A stretch of 64,000 bases of DNA from DASUAS01 sp963809795 (GCA_963809795.1 CAWELN010000009.1:124001-188000), one strand, 5' to 3'; shown: positions 20,078 to 30,580, numbered from the stretch's first letter. Program-made: numbers and translations. The notes: generated by a model not told the origin, from the sequence alone.

Positions 20078-20770
20078 ACGACGAACCGCGCGACCATCTC
20101 GCGCTCGCGCTCGACGTCGGCGATCTCGACGCCGCGGTCGCCGTGGCCCAGCGGGTCCAGCCGTGGTTCGGCGTGGCCAAGGTGGGCTTCGAGCTCTACG
20201 CCGAGGCCGGTCCCGCCGCCTTCGATGCCTTGCGGGACAAGGGCTTCCGGGTGTTCGCGGACCTGAAGCTGCACGACATCCCCACCACGGTGGGCCGGGC
20301 CGCCCGGGCGCTCGGGCGCCGCGGCATCGACTTCCTCAACTTCCACGCGGCCGGCGGTGTCGACATGCTGCGCGCCGGTGTGGAGGGTCTCGCCGATGGC
20401 GCGCGCGAGGCGGGTCACGCGCGACCGCTCGCGCTCGCGGTCACCGTGCTCACCAGCGACCCGAACGTCGACGCGCGCGATGAACGCATGCGCGCGGCTC
20501 GCGACGCACGGTGCGACGGTGTCGTGTGTGCGGGCACCGACGTCGGCGTCGCGCGCGCGCTCGGCCTGCGCACGATGGTTCCCGGCATCCGGCTCGCCGG
20601 CGGCGCCGCGCACGACCAGGCGCGGGTCGACACGCCCGGTGACGCCATCGAACGCGGCGCGGACTGGCTCGTGCTCGGCCGTGCGGTGACCGGCGCCGAC
20701 GACCCCGAAAATGCGGCCCGACGAGATTACGCGCGCGGTGGCCGAAGCGCTCATCCGCCGCCCGGCCTGA
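20074..20770 (+). CDS. pyrF: Orotidine-5'-phosphate decarboxylase, frameshifted near 20724
   Basis: PyrF decarboxylates OMP to UMP. The N-terminus LALALDVGDLDAAVAVA, the catalytic FADLKLHDIPTTVGRA (Lys-Asp pair), NFHAAGGVDML, TVLTSDP and the C-terminal WLVLGRAVTGADDPE are intact. After ENAARR the frame shifts. Dropping one base near 20724 gives ITRAVAEALIRRPA and a stop at 20768-20770, a normal OMPDC C-terminus. As written the frame reads on to 20829, through the next promoter. GTG 20074 overlaps the pyrD stop. Confidence 0.92.
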
Positions 20771-20775
20771 CGAGG

Positions 20776-20803
20776 TTGTCAGACGGGCACTGCTGCGTAT
20801 ACT
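20776..20803 (+). promoter_or_regulatory. Candidate promoter for mIHF
   Basis: TTGTCA at 20776-20781 and TATACT at 20798-20803 with a 16-bp spacer, in the short gap after the corrected pyrF stop. The mIHF ATG lies 30 nt downstream behind GGAGG. It would let mIHF be transcribed apart from the pyr operon. Confidence 0.65.
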
Positions 20804-20833
20804 GGCCGCCGCCGTCGTCCCGGAGGTAGCCGG

Positions 20834-21163
20834 ATGCCACTGCCCCCTGCGCTCACCGCCGAGCAACGTCAAGCCGCACTGGAGAAGGCCGCTGAGGCGC
20901 GCCGCACTCGTGCCGAGGTGAAGGCGAAGCTCAAGGCCGGATCGCTCGGGCTCGGAGAGCTGTTCGACCAGGGCACGCGCGACGACGCGCTCGCCAAGCT
21001 CAAAGTCGTCAGCGTGCTCGAGTCGCTCCCCGGGGTCGGCAAGGTCCAGGCGCGTCGCATCATGGAGGAGCTCGACATCAGCGAGAGCCGCCGGCTGCGC
21101 GGGCTCGGTCGCAACCAGCGCGAAGGGCTGCTCTGCCACCCCAAGATCGTCCGCAGCGCCTGA
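20834..21163 (+). CDS. mihF: Actinobacterial integration host factor (mIHF)
   Basis: mIHF is a small nucleoid-associated protein specific to actinobacteria that bends DNA; it is unrelated to HU-type IHF. The 109-aa protein shows a basic helical N-terminus (LTAEQRQAALEKAAEARRTR, RAEVKAKLKAGSLGL) and the helix-two-turn-helix core VLESLPGVGKVQARRIMEEL ending in RRLRGLGRNQREGLL. Position between pyrF and gmk matches Mycobacterium. It has its own promoter candidate upstream. Confidence 0.94.
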   Translation: MPLPPALTAEQRQAALEKAAEARRTRAEVKAKLKAGSLGLGELFDQGTRDDALAKLKVVSVLESLPGVGKVQARRIMEELDISESRRLRGLGRNQREGLLCHPKIVRSA

Positions 21164-21194
21164 CCGTCGACCATCTCCCACCGCAACGCGCGCC

Positions 21195-21764
21195 GTGCTG
21201 CTCGTGCTCGCCGGCCCCTCGGGGGTCGGCAAGGGCACCATCGTCGCCGGGCTCCGCGCCCACGATCCCGCGCTCTGGGTGTCGGTCTCGTACACGACCC
21301 GCCCCGCCCGCGCCGGCGAGGTCGACGGGCGCGACTACCGCTTCGTCACCCGCGCCGAGTTCGAGGCCCTGCGCGACGCCGGCGGCTTCGTCGAGTGGTT
21401 CGAGGTCTACGGCGACCTCAAGGGCACCCCGCGGGGCCCGGTCCAGGAGCACCTGGCCGCGGGGGACGACGTCCTCCTCGAGATCGACGTGCAGGGGGCG
21501 CTGAAGGTCCGGGACGTGTTCCCGGACGCGGTGCTCGTGTTCGTCCGGCCCCCGTCGCCCGAGGAGCTGCGGCGGCGCCTCGCCTCCCGGGGCACCGAGT
21601 CACCCGCCGACCTGGAGCGGCGCCTGGCCGCCGCCGCCGCGGAGGAGGCCCAGGCCGACCGGTTCGACGAGGTGGTGGTCAACGACGACGTGGACCGAGC
21701 GGTGGCCCAGGTGGCTGGTATCCTTACCCGTTCCGGCAAACCCCGTGACGAGAGAGATCCCTGA
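21195..21764 (+). CDS. gmk: Guanylate kinase
   Basis: Gmk phosphorylates GMP to GDP. The P-loop GPSGVGKGT is at residues 7-15, followed by the GMP-binding SVSYTTRPARAGEVDGRDY, FEVYGDLKGTPRG, and LLEIDVQGALKV. Length is 189 aa. GTG 21195 lies 31 nt after mIHF. The downstream rpoZ starts 15 nt later, behind a duplicated GAGATCCCTGAAG that contains its ribosome-binding site. Confidence 0.95.
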   Translation: MLLVLAGPSGVGKGTIVAGLRAHDPALWVSVSYTTRPARAGEVDGRDYRFVTRAEFEALRDAGGFVEWFEVYGDLKGTPRGPVQEHLAAGDDVLLEIDVQGALKVRDVFPDAVLVFVRPPSPEELRRRLASRGTESPADLERRLAAAAAEEAQADRFDEVVVNDDVDRAVAQVAGILTRSGKPRDERDP

Positions 21765-21779
21765 AGGAGATCCCTGAAG

Positions 21780-22118
21780 ATGGCGCAGCGTGCCTCGCTC
21801 ATGACCCCCCGCATGGAAGAGCTCCTCGAGCGGGTGGACTCCAAGTTCACGCTGGTCACGCTCTCGGCGATGCGGGCGCGGGAGATCAACGACTACTACA
21901 ACCAGCTCGGTGAGGGCCTGGGCAAGATCGTGCCGCCGCAGGTGACCTCGGTGTCGCGCAAGCCGCTCTCGATCGCCATGGAGGAGATCGAGGTCGGCAA
22001 GATCGAGTGGGTCCCGCTCCCCAGCGAGGAGGAGCTGGCCGCCGCCGCCGCCCTGGCCGAGGCCGAGGCTGCGGCCGCCCGCGAGGCACTCGCCGACACC
22101 CCGGACGAAACGGCCTAG
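21780..22118 (+). CDS. rpoZ: RNA polymerase omega subunit
   Basis: Omega assists beta' folding and can contribute to ppGpp binding. The 112-aa protein has the core RMEELLERVDSKFTLVTLSA followed by MRAREINDYYNQLGEGLGKI and SRKPLSIAMEEI, then an Ala/Glu-rich tail typical of actinobacteria. It sits between gmk and coaBC as in Mycobacterium. Confidence 0.95.
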   Translation: MAQRASLMTPRMEELLERVDSKFTLVTLSAMRAREINDYYNQLGEGLGKIVPPQVTSVSRKPLSIAMEEIEVGKIEWVPLPSEEELAAAAALAEAEAAAAREALADTPDETA

Positions 22119-22129
22119 CCCTGAGCGCG

Positions 22130-23355
<1,226 letters not shown>

Positions 23356-23359
<4 letters not shown>

Positions 23360-24546
23360 GCAGCACCTTCACGTCGGAATCGGTGACCGAGGGCCACCCC
23401 GACAAGATGTCCGACCAGATCAGCGACTCCGTGCTCGATGCCATCCTCGAGCAGGACCCGCAGAGCCGCGTGGCGTGCGAGACGCTGTGCACCACCGGGC
23501 TGATCGTGGTCGCGGGTGAGATCTCCACCCAGGCCGACATCGACTACCAGCGCACGGTGCGCGACACCGTGCGCGGCATCGGCTACTCGAGCAGCGCCTA
23601 CGGGTTCGACGCCAACACGTGCGCGGTGATCACGTCGATCGACGAGCAGTCGCCCGACATCGCGCAGGGAGTCGACAAGGCGAAGGAGATCCGCGACGGC
23701 CTCACCGACCACTACGACGAGGTCGGCGCGGGCGACCAGGGGATGATGTTCGGCTACGCCTGCGACGACACCGACGATCTCATGCCGATGCCGATCTGGC
23801 TCGCGCACCGCCTCGCCCGCCGGCTGACCGCGGTGCGCAAGGAGGGCCTGCTCGACTACCTGCGGCCCGACGGCAAGACGCAGGTGAGCATCGTCTACGA
23901 CGACGGTCGGCCGGTGGCGCTGTCGACGGTGCTGATCTCGAGCCAGCACGCGCCCGGCATCGACATCGACGGCCAGATGCGCAACGACCTCATCGAGCAC
24001 GTCATCAGGCCCACCGTGCCCGAGCAGTTCGCGGGCGACGACTACGAGGTGCTCGTCAACCCGACCGGCGCGTTCGAGCTCGGCGGTCCGCATGCCGACT
24101 GCGGGCTCACGGGCCGCAAGATCATCGTCGACACGTACGGCGGCATGGCCCGTCACGGTGGTGGCGCGTTCAGCGGGAAGGACCCGACGAAGGTCGACCG
24201 CTCGGCCGCGTACGCGGTCCGCCACGTGGCGAAGAACGTCGTCGCCTCCGGCATCGCGTCGCGCTGCGAGGTGCAGGTCGCGTACGCGATCGGTGTGGCG
24301 CACCCGGTGTCGGTGATGGTCGAGACGTTCGGCACCGCGCAGATCGACCCCGAGAAGCTGCCCGGCCTCGTGCACGACGTGTTCGACCTTCGCCCCGCCG
24401 CGATCATCGAGCGCCTCGACCTGCGGCGGCCGATCTACCGCAACACCGCCGCGTACGGTCACTTCGGTCGGAGCGACCGCGACTTCACGTGGGAGCGCAC
24501 CGATCACGCCGAGGTGCTGAAGAAGGCGGCGGAGGCGATCGCCTGA
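23356..24546 (+). CDS. metK: S-adenosylmethionine synthetase
   Basis: MetK makes S-adenosylmethionine from ATP and methionine. All signatures are present: SVTEGHPDKMSDQISDSVLD at the N-terminus, the hexapeptide GAGDQG in VGAGDQGMMFGYA, the P-loop-like GGGAFSGKDPTKVDRSAAY and the C-terminal GHFGRSDRDFTWE. Length is 396 aa. The stop at 24544-24546 is overlapped by CTG 24543, the likely priA start. Confidence 0.97.
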
Positions 24547-26310
24547 TCGTCCGGGTCCAACCCGACGTTCCGGCCATCCATCGCGCGTTCGACTACTCGC
24601 TGCCGTCCCAGCTGCTCGACCGGTTCGCCGGCGCCGTGCGCGTCGGCACGATGGTGCGCGTCCCGCTGCACGGGCGGCGGGTGCGCGGCTGGGTGCTCGA
24701 CGCCGACGTCGTCGAGCCGGAAGCGACCGAGCTGCGCGAGGTGCTCGCGGTCGTCGGCGCGGGCCCGCCGCCCGCGGTCGTCGACCTCTGCCGCTGGGCG
24801 GCGTGGCGGTGGGCGGGCCCGTTGGCGAGCTTCCTGCGGGCGGCGTCGGCGCCGAACGTCGTCGCCGCCGGCCACGCGGTCGAGGTCGAGCAGGCCGTGT
24901 ACCCCGGCGCGGCGCTGCACGGGGAGCAGCTCGAGCTGATCGGGCCGCGCGCCGCGATCGACGTGCCGATCGCGCCCGAGGGCTCCACCGTGGTGATCGA
25001 CCCGTCGGGCGCGCGTGCGGCGCAGGTGGCGTCGCATCTCGAGCGCCAGGGTCGCGAGGTCGTGACCCTCGGTTCGGAACATGCCGACGCGGTCCGCACC
25101 GCGCACTGGGACCGCGCCCGCGCCGGCGCGTGCGTGGTGATCGGCGGGCGCGCCGCAGTGTGGGCGCCGGTGCCCGATCTCCGCGCGGTCGTCGTCGTCG
25201 ACGAGGGCGACGAGGCGCTGGAGGACGAGCGCGCACCCACCTGGAACGCGCGCGACGTCGCCGTCGAACGCGCGCGCCGCGCCGGCGCGGCGCTGCGCGT
25301 CCTCACGCCCGCGCCGACCGTCGACGCGCTGGTCGCGGTGGGGGAGCCGGTCGGCCGGGCGGGCCGCTGGCCGCCGGTGGAGGTCGTCGACCAGCGCGAC
25401 GAGGAACCGGGTCACGGGGTGTTGAGCGCGGCGTTGGCCGACGCGCTCCGCCACGCCGTCGGTCGCGGCGCGCGGGCAGTGTGCGTGCTGAATCGCCGCG
25501 GGCGGGCGCGGCTCCTCGCGTGCCGGACGTGCCGGGAGCTGGCCCGGTGCGAGCGGTGCGGCGCGACGGTCGAGCAACGCGACGACGGGTTCGTCTGCGC
25601 GCACTGCGACACCGCGCGTCCGTCGGTGTGCCTCCACTGCCACGGCAGCACGTTCCGCGCCGTCCGGCCGGGGATCACGCGCGTGCGCGACGACCTCGCC
25701 GCATTGCTGCCCCGCGTCGAGGTCGCTTCGGTCGACGCGTCGAACGACGCGGTCCCCGACGTGCCGGTGCTGGTCGGCACCGAGGCGGTGCTCCACCGCG
25801 TCGGCCGCGGACGGGTGGGCGCGTCCCCGCCCACCGCGCGGCCCATCGGCCTGGTCGCGTACCTCGAGCTCGACCAGGAGCTGCTGGCGCCGCGGGCCCG
25901 GGCCGCCGAGCAGGCGCTCTGGCTCCTCGTCCGCGGCGCCCGCCTCCTCGACGACCCCGGGCGGCTGCTCGTGCAGACCCGGCTGCCCGACCACGAGGTG
26001 GTGCGCGGCGGCGCGCCGGGGCGATCCGATGGTCGTGGCCGGCGCCGAGCGCACCCGGCGCGCCGCGCTCGGGTTCCCACCCTTCGGCGGGTTGGCCGAG
26101 GTGAGCGGCGCGCCGGAGGCGGTGGCGGCCGCGTGCGCGGCGGTGGCCACCGCGGGCGCCACCGTGCTCGGCCCGGTGGCCGACGGGTCCCGGGCGCTCG
26201 TGCGCGCCCCGAGCGTCACCGCGTTGTGCGACGCCCTGGCCGCGCCCGGGGTGGAGGCGGCCCGGACGCGGGGCCGCCTCCGCATCGACGTCGATCCCCG
26301 CCGCGTCTGA
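24543..26310 (+). CDS. priA: Primosomal protein N' (PriA-like, helicase-degenerate), frameshifted near 26006
   Basis: PriA restarts stalled replication forks. The N-terminal 3'-DNA-binding domain begins VQPDVPAIHRAFDYSLP. The zinc-binding block has paired Cys (CRTCRELARCERCG, CAHCDTARPSVCLHCH). Walker A is not recognisable and the DEAH box is replaced by DEGDEA, as in actinobacterial PriA proteins thought to lack helicase activity. No ATG/GTG/TTG fits the start: CTG 24543 gives LIVRVQPDVPAIH and a 4-nt overlap with metK. Near 26006 one extra base moves the C-terminus (GDPMVVAGAERTRRAALGF) into another frame ending at 26310. Confidence 0.85.
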
Positions 26311-26350
26311 TCACTCGGTCGCCCGCGGGTCGAGCAGGTACCTTGGGGGC

Positions 26351-26882
26351 ATGTATCCGCTGCGACTCTTCGGCGACCCGGTGCTGAAGCAGCGCGCGCG
26401 CGAGGTCGAGGAGCTCGACGCCGACCTCGTCACCCTGGTGCACGGCATGTACGACACCATGGACCTCGAAGACGGCGATCGGGCTCGCCGCGCCCCAGGT
26501 CGGGGTGCGCAAACGGCTGTTCACGTTCGACCTGCACGAGGGCGACGGCCCCGCGGTCGTGATCAACCCCGAGATCGTCGAACGCGACGGTGAGGTGCTC
26601 TCCGACGAGGGCTGCCTCTCGGTGCCCGGCTACCGGTTCGAGGTGGTCCGGGCCGAGCGCGTCACCATGCGGGGCCTCGACCTCGACGGCACCGAGATCG
26701 TGCTCGAGGGCGACGACCTCATGGCCCGCATGATCCAGCACGAGATCGACCACCTCGACGGCGTGCTGCTGCTCGACCGCGTCGACCCCGACGTGCGCAA
26801 GGAGGCGTTGCGCGACATGCGCACGCGCGAGATGGGGGCGCACCAACCGACCCCGCGCTCGGGTCACGACCGCGGCCTGTAG
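26351..26882 (+). CDS. def: Peptide deformylase, frameshifted near 26472
   Basis: Def removes the formyl group from nascent N-terminal methionine and is essential in most bacteria. The N-terminus MYPLRLFGDPVLKQRAREVE is in one frame. One extra G near 26472 splits motif I; dropping it gives GIGLAAPQVGVRKRL. Motifs II and III follow in the new frame: DEGCLSVPG (metal Cys) and QHEIDHLDGVLL (metal His and catalytic Glu). Corrected length is about 176 aa. A TACCTT hexamer 6 nt before the ATG suggests a leaderless transcript. It lies between priA and fmt as expected. Confidence 0.9.
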
Positions 26883-26885
26883 CGA

Positions 26886-27021
26886 TGGTCGATTCCGCTC
26901 CGCCGTCCCGCCGTCTTCCTGGTCGACTCCGCTGCGCCGTCCCGCCCTCTTCCTGGTCGACTCCGCTGCGCCGTCCCGCCCTCTTCCTGGTCGACTCCGC
27001 TGCGCCGTCCCGCCCTCCGGG
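26886..27021. repeat. Four tandem copies of a 34-bp repeat
   Basis: Copies begin at 26886, 26920, 26954 and 26988, each with GGTCGACTCCGCTGCG followed by CCGTCCCGCC; the first has a few changes. The 23-bp core is close to the reverse complement of part of the 62-bp repeat at 9.0 and 56.9 kb (two differences). The array fills the first half of the def-fmt gap, with no gene there. Confidence 0.88.
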
Positions 27022-27120
27022 CACGGCTCCGCTTCGTCTCCTCCGGGCACGGCTCCGCTTCGTCTCCTCCGGGCACGGCTCCGCTTCGTCTCCTCCGCGC
27101 ACGGCTCCGTTCCATCTCCG
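27017..27120. repeat. Four tandem copies of a 26-bp repeat
   Basis: Units begin at 27017, 27043, 27069 and 27095 and read CCGGGCACGGCTCCGCTTCG then TCTCCT; the last copy is degenerate. The array follows the 34-bp array directly and ends 17 bp before the fmt start. The 255-bp def-fmt gap is almost entirely repeat; I see no gene or clear promoter in it. Confidence 0.88.
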
Positions 27121-27137
27121 CTAGGCCGGTCGAATCG

Positions 27138-28040
27138 GTGCGTCTGGTCTTCTTCGGCACGCCCGCCGACGCGGTGCCCGTCCTCCAGGCGCTGCCCGAT
27201 GCCGGGCACGAGGTCGCGCTGGTGGTCACGCAGCCCGACCGTCGCCGCGGCCGGGGGACCGATCCGAGCGCGAGCCCGGTGAAGGAGGCCGCGGAGGCGC
27301 TCGGCCTGCCGGTGCGGACACCCGACCGGTCGCGCGAGGTGATCGACGAGGTCGCCGCCTCCGGGGCCGAGCTCGGCGTGGTCGTCGCCTTCGGCCAGAT
27401 CCTCCCGCAGGCCCTGCTCGACGCGCTGCCGCGGGGGTTCGTGAACGTGCACTTCTCGTTGCTGCCGCGGTGGCGGGGCGCGGCGCCGGTCGAGCGGGCG
27501 ATGCTCGCCGGCGACACCGAGACCGGCGTGTGCATCATGGCGCTGGAGGCCGGGCTCGACACCGGGCCGGTGTACTCGCGCACCGTGTGCGCCATCGGCT
27601 CCCACGAGACCGCGGGCGAGCTCCGGGCGCGGCTGGTCGCCGCGGGCACCCAGCTGCTCGTCGAGACGCTCCCGGCCATCCCCACCACCACGCCGCGACC
27701 GCAGTCCGGCGAGCCCACCTACGCCGACAAGCTCACCGTCGAGGAGTTCGAGCTCGACTGGACGCGGCCCGCGGCCGATCTCGCCCGCATCGTGCGCGCC
27801 GGCAACCCGCGCCCCGGTGCCTGGACCACCGACCACGGCACCCGCCTCAAGATCTGGCGGGCGCGTCCGCTGTCGGCCGGCATCGACGCGCCACCGGGCA
27901 CCGTGTTCGGGCACACCCGCGTCGCGACCGGCGACGGCGCGCTGGAGCTGGTCGAGGTGCAACCCGAGGGCCGCCGGGTGATGCCTGCCAACGCGTGGCT
28001 CGCCGGTCGCCGGTCGCCGAGCACGCTGCTCGGGACGTGA
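27138..28040 (+). CDS. fmt: Methionyl-tRNA formyltransferase
   Basis: Fmt formylates initiator Met-tRNA using 10-formyl-THF. The N-terminal Rossmann domain begins LVFFGTPADAVPVLQAL. The THF/formyl-transfer signature NVHFSLLPRWRGAAPVERAM and GLDTGPVY follow, with the C-terminal OB-like domain containing TRPAADLARIVRAGNPRPGA. Length is 300 aa. GTG 27138 is chosen because upstream sequence is repeat only. It overlaps rsmB by GTGA. Confidence 0.95.
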   Translation: MRLVFFGTPADAVPVLQALPDAGHEVALVVTQPDRRRGRGTDPSASPVKEAAEALGLPVRTPDRSREVIDEVAASGAELGVVVAFGQILPQALLDALPRGFVNVHFSLLPRWRGAAPVERAMLAGDTETGVCIMALEAGLDTGPVYSRTVCAIGSHETAGELRARLVAAGTQLLVETLPAIPTTTPRPQSGEPTYADKLTVEEFELDWTRPAADLARIVRAGNPRPGAWTTDHGTRLKIWRARPLSAGIDAPPGTVFGHTRVATGDGALELVEVQPEGRRVMPANAWLAGRRSPSTLLGT

Positions 28041-29341
28041 ACACGCCGGCAACGACGAGCCGCCTGCTCGCGCTCGACGCGTTGGTGCGGATCGAGGACG
28101 GCGCGTTCGCGCACGTGGTCGTGCCCGCGATGCTGGCGCAGTCCGATCTCGCCGACCGCGACCGCGCCTTCGCCACCGAGCTCGTGTACGGCTCCGTGCG
28201 CGCGCAACGCCGGCTCGACGACCTCCTCGCCCAGGTCGTGAAGCGGCCGCTGCGCCGCCTCGATCCCCCCGTGCGCGCCGGGCTGCGGCTGGGTGCCTAC
28301 CAGCTCCTGCACGGCACGCCTCCGCACGCCGCGGTCGCGTCGACGGTCGACGCGGTGGGCGCGCGTTCACCCCGCTCCCGCGGGTTCGTGAACGCCAACC
28401 TGCGCGCGCTCACGCGTCTCCCGCAGCCCTTCCCGGTGCCGGCCGACGACGCGGTGGCGCTGTCGTACCCGGACTGGCTCGTCGATCTCCTCGGCGACGA
28501 GCTGGGCTCCGGCACCGCACGCGCCGCGCTGGTGGCGATGAACGAACCGGCGGCGGTCACCCTCCGCCCCGACCCGCGCCAGGTCACCGCCGCCGCCCTC
28601 GCCGACGAGCTGCGGTCCGCCGGCATCGAGGTGACCGCGGGCGCCCTCGTCCCGGACGCGCTCGTGGTGCGGGGCATCGGGGACCCCGCCCGCCTCCCCG
28701 CGGTGCGGGAGGGCCGGGCGACGCCACAGGACCAGGGGAGTCAGGCCGTCGTCGCGGTGCTGGCCCCGGCGCCCGGGGAACGGGTCGCCGACGTCGCCGC
28801 CGCGCCCGGGGGCAAGGCGAGCGCGATCGCCGAGCGGGTCGGGGCGAGCGGAGCGGTGGCCGCGCTCGACGTCGACGCCGGCCGTGTGCGCATGATCGAC
28901 GGGGTCCGCCACCGCATCGGCCTGCCGCACCTGTTCCCACTGGTGGGCGACGGGCGCCGGCCGCCGCTGCGGGAGGGCTGCTTCGATCGGGTGCTGCTCG
29001 ACGCGCCCTGCACCGGCATCGGCGTGCTGCGCCGCCGCCCCGATGCCCGCTGGCGGCTGGCACCGGCCGGGGTGGCCGAGCTCGCCGCGCTCCAGCGCGA
29101 CCTGCTCGCCGCCGCGGCGCCGTTGGTGCGCCCGGGTGGCACGCTCCTCTACTCGGTGTGCACGCTCACCCGGGCGGAGACCGTCGGCGTCGACGACTGG
29201 GCTCGCACCGCACTGCCCGGCTTCACGGCCCGACCTCGCCCGGGCGCACCGTGGATCCCCCACGGCCGGGGTGCGCTGCTGTTGCCGCAGGCGGCCGGCA
29301 CCGACGGCATGTTCGTCCTCGCCCTGCAGCGCACCGACTGA
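28037..29341 (+). CDS. rsmB: 16S rRNA m5C967 methyltransferase RsmB (Sun/Fmu)
   Basis: RsmB methylates C967 of 16S rRNA using SAM. An N-terminal NusB-like domain (ALDALVRIEDGAFAHVVVP, FATELVYGSVRAQRRLDDLL) is followed by the Rossmann methyltransferase domain with VADVAAAPGGKASAIAE, the catalytic Cys motifs LLDAPCTGIGVLRRRPDARW and LLYSVCTLTRAE. Length is 434 aa. GTG 28037 overlaps the fmt stop, the usual def-fmt-rsmB order. Confidence 0.95.
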   Translation: MNTPATTSRLLALDALVRIEDGAFAHVVVPAMLAQSDLADRDRAFATELVYGSVRAQRRLDDLLAQVVKRPLRRLDPPVRAGLRLGAYQLLHGTPPHAAVASTVDAVGARSPRSRGFVNANLRALTRLPQPFPVPADDAVALSYPDWLVDLLGDELGSGTARAALVAMNEPAAVTLRPDPRQVTAAALADELRSAGIEVTAGALVPDALVVRGIGDPARLPAVREGRATPQDQGSQAVVAVLAPAPGERVADVAAAPGGKASAIAERVGASGAVAALDVDAGRVRMIDGVRHRIGLPHLFPLVGDGRRPPLREGCFDRVLLDAPCTGIGVLRRRPDARWRLAPAGVAELAALQRDLLAAAAPLVRPGGTLLYSVCTLTRAETVGVDDWARTALPGFTARPRPGAPWIPHGRGALLLPQAAGTDGMFVLALQRTD

Positions 29342-29366
29342 GCCGCGTGCCGATAGCGTGGCCGTG

Positions 29367-30026
29367 ATGAAGCTGGCGCCGTCGATCCTGTCCGCCGACT
29401 TCGCCGAGCTGGCGGCCGAGGTCGAGCGGGTGCGGGAGGTCGCCGACCTCCTCCACGTCGACGTCATGGACGGCCACTTCGTGCCCAACCTCACCATCGG
29501 GCCGCCGGTGGTGGCGTCGCTGCGGGCGCGCACCGATCTGTTCCTCGACTGCCACCTCATGGTCGACAACCCCGCCGTCCTGCTCGACGAATTCGCCGAC
29601 GCCGGCGCCGACCGCTGCATCGTGCACGTCGAGCTGGGCGACCCGCGCCCGCTGTTCGACGAGCTGCGCGCGCGCGACGTCGGCGTGGGCCTGGTGCTGA
29701 ACCCGCCGACCCCGGTCGACACCGTGCTGCCGTACCTCGACCAGATCGACCTGCTGCTGGTGATGAGCGTCAATCCCGGTTGGGGCGGGCAGGCGTTCAT
29801 CCCCGACGTGCTCGAGAAGGTGCGGGTGGCGCGGCGGGAGATCGACGCGCACCGCTGGCCGGTGGAGATCGAGATCGACGGTGGCATCAACGTCGACACC
29901 GCCGCCGCGGCCGCGGCCGCGGGCTGCGACATCCTCGTCGCCGGCAGCGCGCTGTTCCGGGCGCCCGATCCGGTGGCGGCGGGGCGTGCGATCCTCGCCG
30001 CGGCGGCGCAGGGGCGGGCTGCGTGA
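29367..30026 (+). CDS. rpe: Ribulose-phosphate 3-epimerase
   Basis: Rpe interconverts ribulose-5-P and xylulose-5-P. The TIM-barrel motifs are clear: LAPSILSADFAELAAEV, HVDVMDGHFVPNLTIGP, DCHLMVDNP, the catalytic-loop VMSVNPGWGGQAFIPDVLEK and the phosphate-binding IEIDGGINVDTA and VAGSALF. Length is 219 aa. The hexamer TAGCGT at 29354-29359 ends 7 nt before the ATG, so a leaderless promoter inside the rsmB-rpe gap is possible. Confidence 0.95.
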   Translation: MKLAPSILSADFAELAAEVERVREVADLLHVDVMDGHFVPNLTIGPPVVASLRARTDLFLDCHLMVDNPAVLLDEFADAGADRCIVHVELGDPRPLFDELRARDVGVGLVLNPPTPVDTVLPYLDQIDLLLVMSVNPGWGGQAFIPDVLEKVRVARREIDAHRWPVEIEIDGGINVDTAAAAAAAGCDILVAGSALFRAPDPVAAGRAILAAAAQGRAA

Positions 30027-30036
30027 GCGGAGAACG

Positions 30037-30543
30037 ATGAGCCCGGCCCCGGAGGTGTCGGTGGAGCTGGTGGCGAAGGTGCTGGTGGTGTCGGACGGCG
30101 TCCACGCGGGCACGCGCGAGGACCACGCGGGCCCGAAGGTGGTCAAGCGGTTGAACGACGCCGGGTGGGCGGTGCTCGAGCACGAGGTGACCGCCGACGG
30201 GATGGACGAGGTCGCGTTCGCGTTGCGCGACCTGGTGGCCGGGTTCACCGGGGTCGTGGTCACCACCGGGGGCACCGGGTTCGGGCCCCGCGACCTGACG
30301 CCCGAGGGCACCCGGATGATCATCGACCGCGAGGCGCCCGGGCTCGCCGAGGCCATGCGGCGCGCCAGCGACAGCCCCGGCCGCCCGTTCGGCATGCTCG
30401 GCCGCGGCGTGTGCGGCACCGTCGGCACCGCCATCGTCTGCAACCTCCCCGGCTCCAGCAACGGCGCGCTCGAGTGCCTCGAGGTCATCCTCCCCGCGCT
30501 CCCGCACGCGCTCGACCTGTTGAGCGGCGGCCGGCCCCACTGA
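30037..30543 (+). CDS. Molybdenum cofactor biosynthesis MoaB/Mog-family protein
   Basis: A 168-aa MoCF-domain protein of the MogA/MoaB group, which adenylate or bind molybdopterin. The fold motifs are VLVVSDGVHAGTREDHAGP, the substrate-loop VVVTTGGTGFGPRDLTPEGT, then SDSPGRPFGMLGRGVCGTVG and CNLPGSSNGALECLEVILP. The catalytic Asp of MogA cannot be placed with certainty. No other moa genes are in the window, so the role is inferred from the family only. Confidence 0.85.
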   Translation: MSPAPEVSVELVAKVLVVSDGVHAGTREDHAGPKVVKRLNDAGWAVLEHEVTADGMDEVAFALRDLVAGFTGVVVTTGGTGFGPRDLTPEGTRMIIDREAPGLAEAMRRASDSPGRPFGMLGRGVCGTVGTAIVCNLPGSSNGALECLEVILPALPHALDLLSGGRPH

Positions 30544-30580
30544 CGACGCCCGCGAAGCGGACGACGGAGAAGGAGTCAAC

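Noticed and set aside
26886..27120. CRISPR array
   Set aside because: The 34- and 26-bp units are contiguous with no unique spacers, and there are no cas genes.
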